A stretch of DNA of 36,780 nt from Rhodospirillaceae bacterium (GCA_029267445.1 JAJUIU010000039.1:1-36780); one strand, 5' to 3'. Shown: positions 22,966 through 31,540, counted from the stretch's first letter. Made by a program: numbers and translations. The notes: generated by a model from the letters alone, not told the origin.

Positions 22966-23136
22966 ATGAAGGACCGCCGTCTTTCCATTGCCTTGCAGGC
23001 CGCCGTCCTGGCCAGCCTTCTGATCGCCGCCATGGCATCCGCCCCGGTGCGCGACACGGCCAACGCCACGGAGCGGGCCGAGGCGGGCGCCGACGCCGCG
23101 GCCGTGGCGGAGACGGCCGCCGGGCCCGCACGCTGA
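22966..23136 (+). CDS. 56-aa exported or membrane-anchored peptide of unknown function
   Basis: Found between trkH and the phosphatase gene, preceded by a very good ribosome-binding site (GGGAAGGAGA, six bases before the ATG). The peptide begins MKDRRLSIALQ and has a hydrophobic stretch AAVLASLLIAAMASA at 12-26, then an Ala/Glu/Arg-rich tail ending AAGPAR. It could be cleaved after ASA or remain as an anchored peptide. I do not know a family. It ends 53 bases before the histidine phosphatase gene. Confidence 0.55.
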   Translation: MKDRRLSIALQAAVLASLLIAAMASAPVRDTANATERAEAGADAAAVAETAAGPAR

Positions 23137-23189
23137 ACCGGCGCAGCGGGCCCCTGGCCGCCCGGCCGTGGGCATCCCATCTCACCGGC

Positions 23190-23756
23190 ATGCGAACCTT
23201 CCTGCCGCTCGCCCTGCTGATCCTCTGCTGGCTGGCGCCCGCACCCGCGCGGGCGGCCGACGACGCGGCGCTGTGGGACCTGCTGCGCCGGGGCGGGGCG
23301 ATCGCCATGATGCGCCATGCGCTGGCGCCCGGAACCGGCGACCCGCCGGAGTTCCGACTGGAGGAGTGCGCCACCCAGCGCAACCTGTCGGAGGAGGGGC
23401 GGGCCCAGGCCCGCGCCATCGGCCAGGCCTTCCGCGACCGGGGCGTGCCGGTGGCGGGTGTGCTGTCCAGCCGCTGGTGCCGCTGCCTGGAGACGGCGCG
23501 CCTCGCCTTCGGGGAGGCCACGCCGTTCCCGCCGCTGGACAGCTTCTTCCAGGACCGGTCGGCGGAACCGGCGCAGACGGCGGAACTACGCCGGCACCTG
23601 AAGGACTGGGACGGGACGGGCACGCTGGTGCTGGTCACCCATCAGGTGAACATCACGGCGCTCACCGGCGTGTTCCCGCAGTCGGGCGAGATGGTGGTGC
23701 TGACCCGGGACGGGGACGGCGCGGTGAGGGTGGCGGGACGGCTTGTGCCGCGCTGA
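23190..23756 (+). CDS. Exported histidine phosphatase superfamily protein
   Basis: A 188-residue phosphoglycerate-mutase-like phosphatase. After a signal peptide (MRTFLPLALLILCWLAPAPARA, cleavage near residue 22), the catalytic RH dyad appears as MMRHA (Arg42, His43). Further on are RNLSEEGRAQARAIG, the SSRWCRCLETA segment with a conserved Arg, and the second catalytic His in LVTHQVN. The SSRWCRCxETA form is common in a subgroup of periplasmic proteins of unknown substrate. It is separated by five bases from the convergent DUF3616 gene. Confidence 0.88.
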   Translation: MRTFLPLALLILCWLAPAPARAADDAALWDLLRRGGAIAMMRHALAPGTGDPPEFRLEECATQRNLSEEGRAQARAIGQAFRDRGVPVAGVLSSRWCRCLETARLAFGEATPFPPLDSFFQDRSAEPAQTAELRRHLKDWDGTGTLVLVTHQVNITALTGVFPQSGEMVVLTRDGDGAVRVAGRLVPR

Positions 23757-23761
23757 CCCCG

Positions 23762-24892
23762 TCAGGGCAGGTCGAACAGGTCCAGGTCCACCGTGGCGCC
23801 GTCGTCGTGCTGGCGGTCCTTGCCGGGATTGTCGTAGGCGACGAGCAGGCGGGGCTTGGATTCGCCCGGCAGACGGCGCAGGCACATCCCCTCCGCATGG
23901 TCGAAGCCGGTGCCGTGCGGCACGTCCAGGACGCGCACCAGCCGGTCGCGCGGCACCACGTCCTGGTCCGTGGCCAGCAACCCCTCCGGCCAGCGCCAGA
24001 CGGCGACCGGCCCGTCCAGGTCCATGGTGGGGCCGGCCAGAAGCCAGAGATCCTCGCCCTGGACCTTCATATCGCGGATGCCGAGGCCGTCCAGATCGAG
24101 GAAATGCTTGCGGTAGGGCTCGTCATCCGGGCCGATCTCGCACAGGCGCAGACGGCCGTGGCGGCCCATCTCCACCTCCAGCTCCAGCACCACGGCCCAG
24201 CCGCGCAGCACCGGTCCGCGCAGGCCCAGGAAGACGCGGGCGACACCGTGCGGGCCGGGGGCGGCGGCGATGCCCTCGATGTCAAAGCCGTTCTCCTTGG
24301 CCGGGACGTCCAGGAAGCGGGCCAGATGTTCATCCGCCCGCAGCGCCTTGGTCAGCGGATTGGCGCCCTTGGACGACATCTTGAGGCAGGCGGCCTCCAG
24401 ATGCGTGCCGTCGGCGAGCGTGACGGACCGATGCAGCGCGTGCGCCCCGTCGGCCGAGGCGAGGCAGGGGATGCGGCCCAGCAGCCAGCGGTTGGGGTCC
24501 GTCTTCACCCTTGTCAGCCGGTCCAGCGCCGCCCTGGCGTCGGTCTCCCCCACCTTGGGCTTGCGGCGGGCGAGGCTCATGGAGCCGGTGACCCAAAGCC
24601 AGTTTCCGTCGGCGGCGACCCCCTCGACATCAACCTCGCCGTCCGGCTCCGGCAGGTCGAAGAAGTCGCCCAGCTTGAAGGTGCGATGGTCGCCGTAGCT
24701 GGCGCCGCCGTCCGCGCTGACCAGCCGCTCGATGCTGGCCGTCTCGTCCGAGGCGGTCCACAGCGTGTCGCCGGTCACCTCCAGGACGGAGAGGTTGTTG
24801 CGGATCGCCTCGTCCACCGCCGGGCCCAGTCGATCATGGTGGGTGAGGTCGAGCGGCACGATGCCGGCGGGCTTGGCGGGGCGGTGGGGCAT
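23762..24892 (-). CDS. DUF3616 domain protein
   Basis: A 376-residue protein matching the DUF3616 family, probably a beta-propeller by the repeated hydrophobic strand and glycine turns. Characteristic pieces are LSVLEVTGDTLWTASDETASIERL (about 34-57), a DVEGVAADGNWLWVTGSMS segment (about 87-105), DIEGIAAAPG...VFLGLRGPVLRGWA (about 203-232) and DHAEGMCL (about 338). No signal peptide is seen. Family function is unknown; the paired D-x-E-G-x-A motifs are placed like metal or substrate loops in propeller enzymes, which is inference. It stands alone between convergent and same-strand neighbours. Confidence 0.82.
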   Translation of the reverse strand: MPHRPAKPAGIVPLDLTHHDRLGPAVDEAIRNNLSVLEVTGDTLWTASDETASIERLVSADGGASYGDHRTFKLGDFFDLPEPDGEVDVEGVAADGNWLWVTGSMSLARRKPKVGETDARAALDRLTRVKTDPNRWLLGRIPCLASADGAHALHRSVTLADGTHLEAACLKMSSKGANPLTKALRADEHLARFLDVPAKENGFDIEGIAAAPGPHGVARVFLGLRGPVLRGWAVVLELEVEMGRHGRLRLCEIGPDDEPYRKHFLDLDGLGIRDMKVQGEDLWLLAGPTMDLDGPVAVWRWPEGLLATDQDVVPRDRLVRVLDVPHGTGFDHAEGMCLRRLPGESKPRLLVAYDNPGKDRQHDDGATVDLDLFDLP

Positions 24893-24962
24893 GGGGGGCG
24901 TTTCCTGTCGGTCCGGTTTGGAACGGATATGGGAAGTCCGCCCCGGACCTGCATCAACACGG

Positions 24963-26474
24963 CTACTTCCAGATCGGCTTGCCGCTGCCCGGCAGGCCGA
25001 GCTTGCCCCACATCTCGGTGACCTTGTCCACGATACCCTGGTCCATGCGCAGGACCTCGCCCCATTCGCGGTACGTCTCGGGGGGGAGCTTGTCGGTGGC
25101 GTCGAGGCCGATCTTGCCGCCGAGGCCGGACTCGGGGCTCGCGAAGTCCAGATAGTCGATCGGCGTGCCCTCGATCACGGTGATGTCGCGGGCGGGGTCC
25201 ATCTTGGTGGAGATGGCCCACATCACGTCCTTCCAGTCCCGCGCGTTGACGTCGTGGTCAACGACGATCACCCACTTCGTGTACATGAACTGCCGCAGGA
25301 AGGACCACACGCCCATCATCACGCGCTTGGCGTGGCCGGGATAGGCCTTCTTCATGCTGACCACGGCGATGCGGTAGGAGCAGCCCTCCGGCGGCAGCCA
25401 GAAATCCACGATCTCCGGGAACTGCTGCTGGAGGAGCGGGATGAACACCTCGTTCAGCGCCTCGCCCAGGACGCTCGGCTCGTCCGGCGGGCGGCCGGTG
25501 AAGGTGGAGAGGTAGATCGGGTCCCGCCGCATGGTGATGGCGGTGACGTGGAAGACCGGGAACTTCTCCACGCTGTTGTAGTAGCCGGTGTGGTCGCCGT
25601 AGGGCCCCTCGTCGGCGTACTCGTCGAGCGACACGTGCCCCTCGATCACGATCTCAGCATTGGCGGGGACCTTCAGCGGCACGGTCTTGCAGTCCACCAG
25701 ATCGACCTTCTTGCCCCGCAGCAATCCCGCGAACTGGTATTCCGACAGGGTGTCCGGCACGGGCGTGACGGCGGCCAGGATGGTGCCGGGATCGGCGCCC
25801 AGCACGCAGGCGGCGGGCAGGGGCTCGCGCTTGCCGGCCCCCTTCCAGCGCTGGTGGTGCTGGGCCCCGCCGCGGTGCTTCAGCCAGCGCATGATGGTGC
25901 GGTCCTTGCCCAGCACCTGCATGCGGTAGATGCCGAGGTTGAAGTTGTCCTCCCGCTTGTCGCTGGGGCCCTTGGTGACGACCAGGGGCCAGGTGATCAG
26001 GGGGGCGGGCTCCCCCGGCCAGCAGGACTGCACCGGCAGGCGGGTCAGGTCGATCTGGTCGCCTGTCAGCACGACCTCCTGGCAGGGGGCCTTGGAGACG
26101 GTGCCGGGCCGCATGGCCATGACGGTCTTGGCCAGCGGCAGCAGGTCGAACGCCTCCCGAAGCCCGCGCGGCGGCTCCGGCTGCTTCAGGAAGGCCAGCG
26201 TCTCCCCCACCTGCCGCAGCTCCTGCGGCTCCCGATCCATGCCCCAGGCGACACGCTCCACCGTGCCGAACAGGTTGATCAGCACGGGCATGTCGCTGCG
26301 GGTGCCGTCGGCCTTGATGGCGTTCTCGAACAGCACGGCGGGCCCGCCCTCCGCCAGCAGGCGGGTGTGGATCTCCGTCATCTCCAGCACGGTGGAGACG
26401 GGCTCCCTCACCCGGACGAGGCGGCCGGTCTTCTCGAGCTTGTCCAGGAATTCGCGGAGCGAGGCGTAGGGCAT
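24963..26474 (-). CDS. ubiD: UbiD-family decarboxylase (3-octaprenyl-4-hydroxybenzoate carboxy-lyase)
   Basis: UbiD decarboxylates 3-polyprenyl-4-hydroxybenzoate in ubiquinone synthesis, using prenylated FMN supplied by UbiX. The 503 residues have the expected length. Landmarks are [22 protein letters not shown] at the start, [13 protein letters not shown] with the metal/prFMN-binding region near 145-157, [18 protein letters not shown] near 278-295 with catalytic acidic residues, and [19 protein letters not shown] near 405-423. It is monocistronic here; ubiA is 3 kb away. Other UbiD-family decarboxylases act on aromatic acids, but this length and the SCWPGE form fit the ubiquinone enzyme. Confidence 0.95.
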   Translation of the reverse strand: MPYASLREFLDKLEKTGRLVRVREPVSTVLEMTEIHTRLLAEGGPAVLFENAIKADGTRSDMPVLINLFGTVERVAWGMDREPQELRQVGETLAFLKQPEPPRGLREAFDLLPLAKTVMAMRPGTVSKAPCQEVVLTGDQIDLTRLPVQSCWPGEPAPLITWPLVVTKGPSDKREDNFNLGIYRMQVLGKDRTIMRWLKHRGGAQHHQRWKGAGKREPLPAACVLGADPGTILAAVTPVPDTLSEYQFAGLLRGKKVDLVDCKTVPLKVPANAEIVIEGHVSLDEYADEGPYGDHTGYYNSVEKFPVFHVTAITMRRDPIYLSTFTGRPPDEPSVLGEALNEVFIPLLQQQFPEIVDFWLPPEGCSYRIAVVSMKKAYPGHAKRVMMGVWSFLRQFMYTKWVIVVDHDVNARDWKDVMWAISTKMDPARDITVIEGTPIDYLDFASPESGLGGKIGLDATDKLPPETYREWGEVLRMDQGIVDKVTEMWGKLGLPGSGKPIWK

Positions 26475-26551
26475 GGGACACCGGGGTTGCGACGGTGCCC
26501 AGAAGATCGGGGTGGCGGCAGGAGCGTCAAGCGGGATCGGGTGTCGCGGCC

Positions 26552-26581
26552 TTGACGCGCCTCATCGCTGAGAGCGATATT
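26552..26581 (+). promoter_or_regulatory. Promoter and palindromic operator of the toxin-antitoxin pair
   Basis: TTGACG (26552-26557) and GATATT (26576-26581) are separated by 18 bases. Between them lies ATCGCT-GAG-AGCGAT (26564-26578), a perfect palindrome overlapping the -10 box, as expected for autorepression by the antitoxin. Transcription would start close to the toxin ATG at 26588, and no ribosome-binding site precedes that ATG, so the message may be leaderless. Confidence 0.5.
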
Positions 26582-26587
26582 GTTCGC

Positions 26588-26839
26588 ATGGAGCTTGTCT
26601 ACGAGACGCAGGCCGCCGCCGCCCTTCTGACCATGCCGCGGAAGGATGCCCGCGCACTCCGTGACAAACTCGAAGCGTTCGCCGCCGATCCGCATGCCCC
26701 ACACCCCTGGGCCAAGTCCTTCGGCAAGGGCACCGGGCGTGTCAGGCATGGTGACTGGAGAGCACTCTATCGCATCGATGGCGCGGCCATCACGGTCGTC
26801 GTCGTCAGGATCGCCAACAGGAAGGATGCCTATCGATGA
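26588..26839 (+). CDS. RelE/ParE-superfamily toxin
   Basis: An 83-residue RelE-fold protein: beta strand MELVYETQAAAALL, two helices (RKDARALRDKLEAFAADPHAP), then the strand-rich core GTGRVRHGDWRALYRIDGAAITVVVVRI, ending KDAYR. The R-x-x-x-G-D-W-R-A-x-Y-R pattern is typical of RelE toxins, which cut mRNA in the ribosome. The gene overlaps the antitoxin gene by four bases (ATGA), with the toxin first as in HigBA-type modules. No Shine-Dalgarno sequence is present before the ATG. Base composition is only slightly lower in GC than the neighbours, so recent transfer is not obvious. Confidence 0.9.
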   Translation: MELVYETQAAAALLTMPRKDARALRDKLEAFAADPHAPHPWAKSFGKGTGRVRHGDWRALYRIDGAAITVVVVRIANRKDAYR

Positions 26840-27225
26840 AAGCGTCCGCCATCCGCCCCATCGCTGAGACCGCCGACAGCGTGACGCTCGCCAGGGCTGA
26901 CTACGATGCGCTGCGGGAGCTTGTCGAGGATGCGATCGACCTTGCTGACATCGAGGCCGTGGCCCGGCGCATCCAGACCGGAGAGACGGGCGTGCTGCCG
27001 GCCAGCGTCGTCAACCGCATCCTCGATGGCGAGCACCCTGTCGCGGTGCTGCGCGAGCTGCGCGGACTGACGGCGTCCGAACTGGCCCGGCGGGCGGGCA
27101 CGTCGCAGTCCTATGTCACGGAGATCGAGACGGGGGTGAAGACGGGTGGCGTCGAGACGCTGCGGCGTCTGGCACGGGTTCTCGACGTGCCGTTGGAGAC
27201 GATCCTGCCGGCCCCGGCGGAATAA
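26836..27225 (+). CDS. XRE-family antitoxin
   Basis: A 129-residue protein whose C-terminal half is a Cro/C1-type helix-turn-helix (residues about 72-122: LRELRGLTASELARRAGTSQSYVTEIETG and onward to LARVLDVPLETI). The first 55 residues (SVTLARADYDALRELVEDAIDLADIEAVARRI) form an acidic helical segment likely to wrap the toxin. It should neutralise the RelE-like protein and bind the palindrome upstream of the pair. HigA-like arrangement; coupled to the toxin by the ATGA overlap. Confidence 0.9.
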   Translation: MKASAIRPIAETADSVTLARADYDALRELVEDAIDLADIEAVARRIQTGETGVLPASVVNRILDGEHPVAVLRELRGLTASELARRAGTSQSYVTEIETGVKTGGVETLRRLARVLDVPLETILPAPAE

Positions 27226-27320
27226 GCCCGTTACAATTCCTTACATCTCGCCGATACACTGAAACACTGTCCTTCGGCATGGTCGCGGCCACTTCGGAAC
27301 CGCCTTTTCGAGGAACGACC

Positions 27321-27845
27321 ATGCGCAAGCTCATCACCATCCTGGCCCTGTCGCTGGGCCTGTTCAGCCTGTCCGCCCGGGCGGATGAGGCCACCCACGC
27401 CGCCATCAACAAGGTCTACACGGACATGAGCGCCGCCTACACGGCGCTGGACGTGGCCGCGATGGGGCGCATCTACACGGCCGAGGCCGCCTATCTCCAG
27501 CCAGGACCGCAGGGGGCCGTCGGCGAGGTCGGCCGGGAGGGCATCGTCGGCGGGTTCAAGCAGTTCTTCGAGGGTGCGAAGGCCAAGGGCGACAAGCTCG
27601 ACATCGACTTCCGCGTCGTCAGCCGCACCCTGCTGAACCCGACCACGGCGGTGGATCTGGGCCACTTCCTGCTGACGGTCACGCCGGCGCAGGGGCAGCC
27701 GCAACGGATGGCAGGGACCTTCATCACCGTACCGACCCGGCAGGCGGACGGCAGCTGGGCCTTCGCCGCCGACAGCTACGGGCCGACGAAGGTGGACACG
27801 TACAATTCGGCACCGAAGACCGGCAACCTGAAGTATGACGGGTGA
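27321..27845 (+). CDS. Exported SnoaL/DUF4440-like (NTF2-fold) protein
   Basis: A 174-residue protein with a clear signal peptide (MRKLITILALSLGLFSLSARA, cleavage near ARA-DE). The mature part has the ketosteroid-isomerase/SnoaL pattern: helix INKVYTDMSAAYTALDVAAMGRIYTAEAAYLQP, then a beta-sheet with GHFLLTV and GTFITVPTRQADGSWAFAADSYG. Such domains serve diverse roles; no catalytic residue decides here. The start follows GAGGAACG. A GGGGCGGA/TCCGCCCC stem-loop (27853-27883) lies just behind the stop without a T run and may terminate or attenuate transcription. Confidence 0.82.
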   Translation: MRKLITILALSLGLFSLSARADEATHAAINKVYTDMSAAYTALDVAAMGRIYTAEAAYLQPGPQGAVGEVGREGIVGGFKQFFEGAKAKGDKLDIDFRVVSRTLLNPTTAVDLGHFLLTVTPAQGQPQRMAGTFITVPTRQADGSWAFAADSYGPTKVDTYNSAPKTGNLKYDG

Positions 27846-27916
27846 GGAGGCGGGGGCGGAGCGGTCGTGTTAGCCTCCGCCCCGACCGATCACCCACGCC
27901 CGTCCGAGGACCGTCC

Positions 27917-28381
27917 GTGCCGCAGGCCTTCCATCTCGCCCAGGTCAACATCGCCAAGCTCCTGCACCCCATCGATAGCCCGCCGCTGCGGACCTTCGTC
28001 GAGCGGCTGGACGCGGTGAACGCGCTGGCGGAGGCGTCGCCGGGGTTCGTGTGGCGGCTGGTGGGCGACGGCAATGACGCGACGTCGCTGCGGCCGTTCC
28101 CGGACCCGGAGATGATCGTCAATATGTCGGTCTGGGAAAGCCTGGAGGCGCTGCACGCCTTCACCTTCCGGATGGCGGAGCATGTCGCGGTGATGCGGGA
28201 CCGGCGGGAATACTTCCTGCCGCTGGACACCCCGCACCTGGCGCTCTGGTGGGTGCCGGCAGGGACGCGGCCGACCCTCCAGGACGCGCGGGAGCGGCTG
28301 GACCACCTGCACCGGCACGGGCCGACGCCGGTCGCCTTCACCTTCCGGGAACGGTTCCCGCCACCCGCCATACCGTCGTGA
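27917..28381 (+). CDS. DUF3291 domain protein
   Basis: A 154-residue protein of the DUF3291 family, related to ABM-type ferredoxin-like monooxygenases. The pattern is complete: FHLAQVNIAKLLHPIDSPPLRTFVERLDAVNALAEASPGFVWRL at the start, NMSVWESLEALHAFTFR in the middle, and LALWWVPAGTRPTLQDARERLDHL near the end. A GTG start is chosen because GAGGACC precedes it and the family begins PxAFHLAQ; upstream in-frame codons overlap the stem-loop. Its last 44 bases overlap the 3-prime end of the convergent methyltransferase gene. Function unknown. Confidence 0.87.
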   Translation: MPQAFHLAQVNIAKLLHPIDSPPLRTFVERLDAVNALAEASPGFVWRLVGDGNDATSLRPFPDPEMIVNMSVWESLEALHAFTFRMAEHVAVMRDRREYFLPLDTPHLALWWVPAGTRPTLQDARERLDHLHRHGPTPVAFTFRERFPPPAIPS

Positions 28382-29009
28382 CCCGTTCCTCCTTGTCCTC
28401 CAGCTCGAGGGTGGTGGGGACGGTGTGGTCGGCCACCCGCTCCAGCCCGTCCGTGGGCAGGTAGGCGCGGCCGGGGTCGCCCAGCAGGACCAGGGTGCCG
28501 GCCGCCGCGCGGTCGCGGAGCCAGGCGGTGACGCGGTCGGCCATCGGCTTCTCGTAGCAGACGTCGCCCACCAGCAGCACGTCCACGGCGGGCGGGGCCG
28601 TGCCCACGATATCCTCCGCGTGGACGTCCAGCGTCACGCCGTTGAGCGCCGCGTTGGTGATGCAGGCGGCCTCCGCCAGCGGGTCGATGTCGACCGCCAC
28701 GACGGAGGCCGCACCCGCCAGGGCGGCGGCGATGCCGATCAAACCGCCGCCCGCCGCGAAGTCCAGCACGCGCCGCCCGCGCACGAGGCCGGGGTTGTCC
28801 AGCACATGGCGGGCCACCGCCTGCCCGCCGGCCCAGGGGAAGGCCCAGAAGGGCGGGCCGATGCCTTGCCGTTCAAGCCAGTCCTCCGTCGCCTGCCAGA
28901 GCGGCGTCACCTCCGTCGCCATGTGCAGGCGCAGCTCCGGTAGCAGCGGCGGGGCGGCCGGAACCGTATGCGCCCGCACGAAGGCGAGGCGATCGGTCAG
29001 GGAGCGCAT
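28338..29009 (-). CDS. Class I SAM-dependent methyltransferase (protein-lysine type, PrmA/ETFBKMT-like)
   Basis: A 223-residue methyltransferase similar to alphaproteobacterial relatives of the electron-transfer flavoprotein beta-subunit lysine methyltransferase and PrmA. Key segments are LHMATEVTPLWQATEDWL, PPFWAFPWAGGQAVARHVLDNP, the SAM-binding motif VLDFAAGGGLIGIAAALAGA, the acidic loop VVAVDIDP and the DVLLVGDVCYEKP post-motif. The start is uncertain: ATG at 29009 was preferred, with ATG at 29024 adding five residues; sequence farther upstream is arginine-rich and non-coding in appearance. The target protein is not known. Its 3-prime end overlaps the DUF3291 gene tail to tail by 44 bases. 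Confidence 0.85.
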   Translation of the reverse strand: MRSLTDRLAFVRAHTVPAAPPLLPELRLHMATEVTPLWQATEDWLERQGIGPPFWAFPWAGGQAVARHVLDNPGLVRGRRVLDFAAGGGLIGIAAALAGAASVVAVDIDPLAEAACITNAALNGVTLDVHAEDIVGTAPPAVDVLLVGDVCYEKPMADRVTAWLRDRAAAGTLVLLGDPGRAYLPTDGLERVADHTVPTTLELEDKEERVTTVWRVAGTVPGR

Positions 29010-29164
29010 GGGCGGGGAACGCATATCTCGACGGGCGATGACGGCGGCAATGTCATGGGACTCCGTGGGGGCTTTCTGCGACGCTTCCCGTCCGAGTCGC
29101 CGCCGCCCCGGCCAGGGCCGGGACACCAAGGACGGTGGGACCGCACGCGCAGGGAGAGATGGAC

Positions 29165-29593
29165 ATGTCGGACGCCGCGACCGCCCCCGCACCCGAAGCC
29201 ATGCAGATGCCGCCCCCGGGCAGTTTCGTCTGGCACGAGCTGACCACCCCCGATCCGGAGAAGGCCAAGGCCTTCTTCGGCGGGCTGCTGGGCTGGACCT
29301 TCCGCACCCAGGACATGGGCGAGATGGGGATGTACACCATCTGCAGCCACGGTGGCCGCGACTTCGGCGGCATGATGAAGATGGAAGGCCCCATGTGGGA
29401 CGGCATTCCGCCCCACTGGATGAACTACATCAACGTGCCGGACATCCACGCGTCGGCGCGGAAGGTGGAGGAGCTGGGCGGCAAGGTCTGCCATGGGCCG
29501 TTCCTGGCGACGGGCGTGGGCTGGATCGCCGTCATCAACGATCCGACCGGGGCGGTGATCAGCCTGATCCAGTTCACCCCGCACGAGGGGTGA
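29165..29593 (+). CDS. VOC (glyoxalase/bleomycin-resistance) family protein
   Basis: A 142-residue single-copy VOC-fold protein: SFVWHELTTPDPEKAKAFFGGLLGWTF, then MYTICSHGGRDFGGMMKMEG, PHWMNYINVPDIHASARKVEELGGKV and WIAVINDPTGAVISLIQFTP. The WHEL and DP-x-G segments place the usual metal-binding His and acidic residues. Substrate unknown. The ATG was chosen because AGGGAG lies eight bases upstream; an ATG two codons earlier abuts that sequence and is too close. Convergent with ubiA. Confidence 0.87.
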   Translation: MSDAATAPAPEAMQMPPPGSFVWHELTTPDPEKAKAFFGGLLGWTFRTQDMGEMGMYTICSHGGRDFGGMMKMEGPMWDGIPPHWMNYINVPDIHASARKVEELGGKVCHGPFLATGVGWIAVINDPTGAVISLIQFTPHEG

Positions 29594-29624
29594 GGCGCGC
29601 GGCCGCCGCTCAGCCCGGACCGCA

Positions 29625-30659
29625 TCAGCCCGGATGGTTGATCAGCGTGTAGGGATGGTATGGGGCGTGATGCTGCGGCGGGGCGGATACCCCGCCGCCG
29701 CCGCCGGGGGCCTGCGTGGCCGGCGGCTGCAGGCTGGCCACGCCGGCGATGATGGCGAGCAACAGCGCCCAGCCGACGAAGCGGCTGGCCTTGAAGGTGG
29801 CGAGGCTGTCGGCCGGATCGTCCTGGTCCCAGCCGCGCAGTTGGAACAGCAGCAGGCCGGCCACCGCCAGCATTGGCAGGGACATGACCGCCGAGTCCCC
29901 GCGTGGGATGACGGCGAGGCACCAGAGGACGAAGGCGCCCGCGTAGAACAACCCGACCCAATGGCGCGACCTGTCGCCGAACAGTAGGGCGGTGGAGCGG
30001 ATGCCGACGCGCGCGTCATCCTCCTTGTCCTGGTGGGCGTAGATGGTGTCGTAGCCCAGGGTCCAGAGGATGCAGCCGGCGTAGAGCAGCAGGGCGGGGG
30101 CGTCGAGGCTGCCGGTCACGGCCGTCCAGCCCATCAGGGCGCCCCAGTTGAAGGTGAGGCCAAGGAAGGCCTGCGGCCACCAGGTGATCCGCTTCATCAG
30201 CGGGTAGGTGCCGACCAGCAGCAGGGAGGCGACACCCAGCCAGATCGACAGCCAGTTGAGCTGGATGAGGACGAGGAATCCCAGCAGGAGCTGGACCACC
30301 AGGAACGCCAGGGCCTGCCGCGTGGTGACCTGACCGCTGGGGATGGGGCGCACGCGCGTGCGCTCCACCTGGGCGTCCAGGTCGCGGTCCAGGATGTCGT
30401 TGACGGTGCAGCCGGCCCCGCGCATGACCACGGCCCCGACGGCGAACAGGGCCATCAGCCAGAGGTCCGGCCACTGGCCCGGCGGGGCGGCCAGGGCGAT
30501 CGCCCACCAGCCGGGGAACAGCAGCAGCCACGTTCCGATCGGCCGGTCCAGCCGCGCCAGCCGCGCATAGGGGCGCGCGGCCGACGGCAGCCAGCGGTCC
30601 ACCCAGGTGCCGTCCTGGATGTCGGTATGCCCGGCGCGGTCGTGAATCGTGTCCACCAT
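29625..30659 (-). CDS. ubiA: 4-hydroxybenzoate polyprenyltransferase
   Basis: Inner-membrane enzyme attaching the polyprenyl chain to 4-hydroxybenzoate in ubiquinone synthesis. The two Asp-rich Mg-diphosphate motifs are NDILDRDLD (87-95) and the D204-x6-D211 segment in [14 protein letters not shown]. Seven to nine hydrophobic helices are seen in 344 residues. The last 27 residues are an unusual Gly/Pro/His-rich tail (from APGGGGG to HPG) absent from the family core. The 18 residues before [17 protein letters not shown] are hydrophilic. Divergent from rsmE with an 89-base gap. Confidence 0.95.
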   Translation of the reverse strand: MVDTIHDRAGHTDIQDGTWVDRWLPSAARPYARLARLDRPIGTWLLLFPGWWAIALAAPPGQWPDLWLMALFAVGAVVMRGAGCTVNDILDRDLDAQVERTRVRPIPSGQVTTRQALAFLVVQLLLGFLVLIQLNWLSIWLGVASLLLVGTYPLMKRITWWPQAFLGLTFNWGALMGWTAVTGSLDAPALLLYAGCILWTLGYDTIYAHQDKEDDARVGIRSTALLFGDRSRHWVGLFYAGAFVLWCLAVIPRGDSAVMSLPMLAVAGLLLFQLRGWDQDDPADSLATFKASRFVGWALLLAIIAGVASLQPPATQAPGGGGGVSAPPQHHAPYHPYTLINHPG

Positions 30660-30748
30660 GCGTCGACCTTACACCAGCGGCCCACGGCGGGAGAAGGGGT
30701 GCGGGCGGGCTTGACCATCCTTCGCCACCCGGTGTTTCTGCTGCCACC

Positions 30749-31525
30749 ATGATCCAACGCCCCCGCACCCGCCTGTACGTCGACGCCGACCTGTCCGCCG
30801 GGGCGGAGGTGCCGCTGGAGGCGGGGCGGGCGCATTACCTCAGGTCGGTGCTGCGGATGGAGCCGGGGGCCAGGGTGCTGGCCTTCAACGGGCGCGACGG
30901 CGAATGGCTGGCCGAGGTGGCGCATCTCACGAAGTCCGGCGGCAGCTTGACGGCGCTGGAGCGGGTGCGGGAGCAGACGACGGAGGCCGGCCCATGGCTG
31001 CTGTTCGCGCCGCTGAAGGCCGGGCGCACCGAATCGGTGGTGGAGAAAGCGGTGGAGCTGGGCGTGTCCCGCCTTCAGCCGGTCTACACCAAGCGGTCGG
31101 ACGTGACGCGGGTGAACCTGGACCGGCTGACCGCCAACGCCGTGGAGGCGGCCGAACAGTGCGAGCGCCTGGGCGTGCCGGACGTCAACGACGGGCTGCC
31201 CCTGTTCAAGGCGCTGGAGGGCTGGGACCCCCGCCGCACGCTGTTCCTGGCCGCCGAAAGTGGCGGAGCGGGGGATGCCGTGATGGCGGTCACTGCGCGA
31301 AAGGGGCAACCGGCCGCATGGCTCGTCGGCCCGGAAGGCGGCTTCGACTCTGGAGAGCTTGACGGGTTGCGGCACCTGCCGTTTGTAGTGCCGGTCGGCC
31401 TCGGGCCCCGCATCCTTAGGGCCGACACGGCGGCCTTCGCCGCGCTCGCCCTGTGGCAGGCGCTGGCGGGGGACTGGACCGGGGCCGGCGGTGTTTCCCG
31501 GCCACCCTTCCGCACCGAGGCCTAA
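30749..31525 (+). CDS. rsmE: 16S rRNA (uracil-1498-N3)-methyltransferase
   Basis: SPOUT-class enzyme methylating U1498 of 16S rRNA. It has an N-terminal PUA-like domain (RLYVDADL, HYLRSVLRMEPGARVLAFNGRDGEW) and a C-terminal knotted domain with KAGRTESVVEKAVELGVSRLQPVYTKRS, AAEQCERLGVP, LVGPEGGF (SAM binding) and the trefoil-knot end LGPRILRADTAAFAALAL. Length 258 is normal. The gshA gene follows after 15 bases, so both are likely on one transcript. Confidence 0.95.
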   Translation: MIQRPRTRLYVDADLSAGAEVPLEAGRAHYLRSVLRMEPGARVLAFNGRDGEWLAEVAHLTKSGGSLTALERVREQTTEAGPWLLFAPLKAGRTESVVEKAVELGVSRLQPVYTKRSDVTRVNLDRLTANAVEAAEQCERLGVPDVNDGLPLFKALEGWDPRRTLFLAAESGGAGDAVMAVTARKGQPAAWLVGPEGGFDSGELDGLRHLPFVVPVGLGPRILRADTAAFAALALWQALAGDWTGAGGVSRPPFRTEA

Positions 31526-31540
31526 GGACCTTACCCGTCG

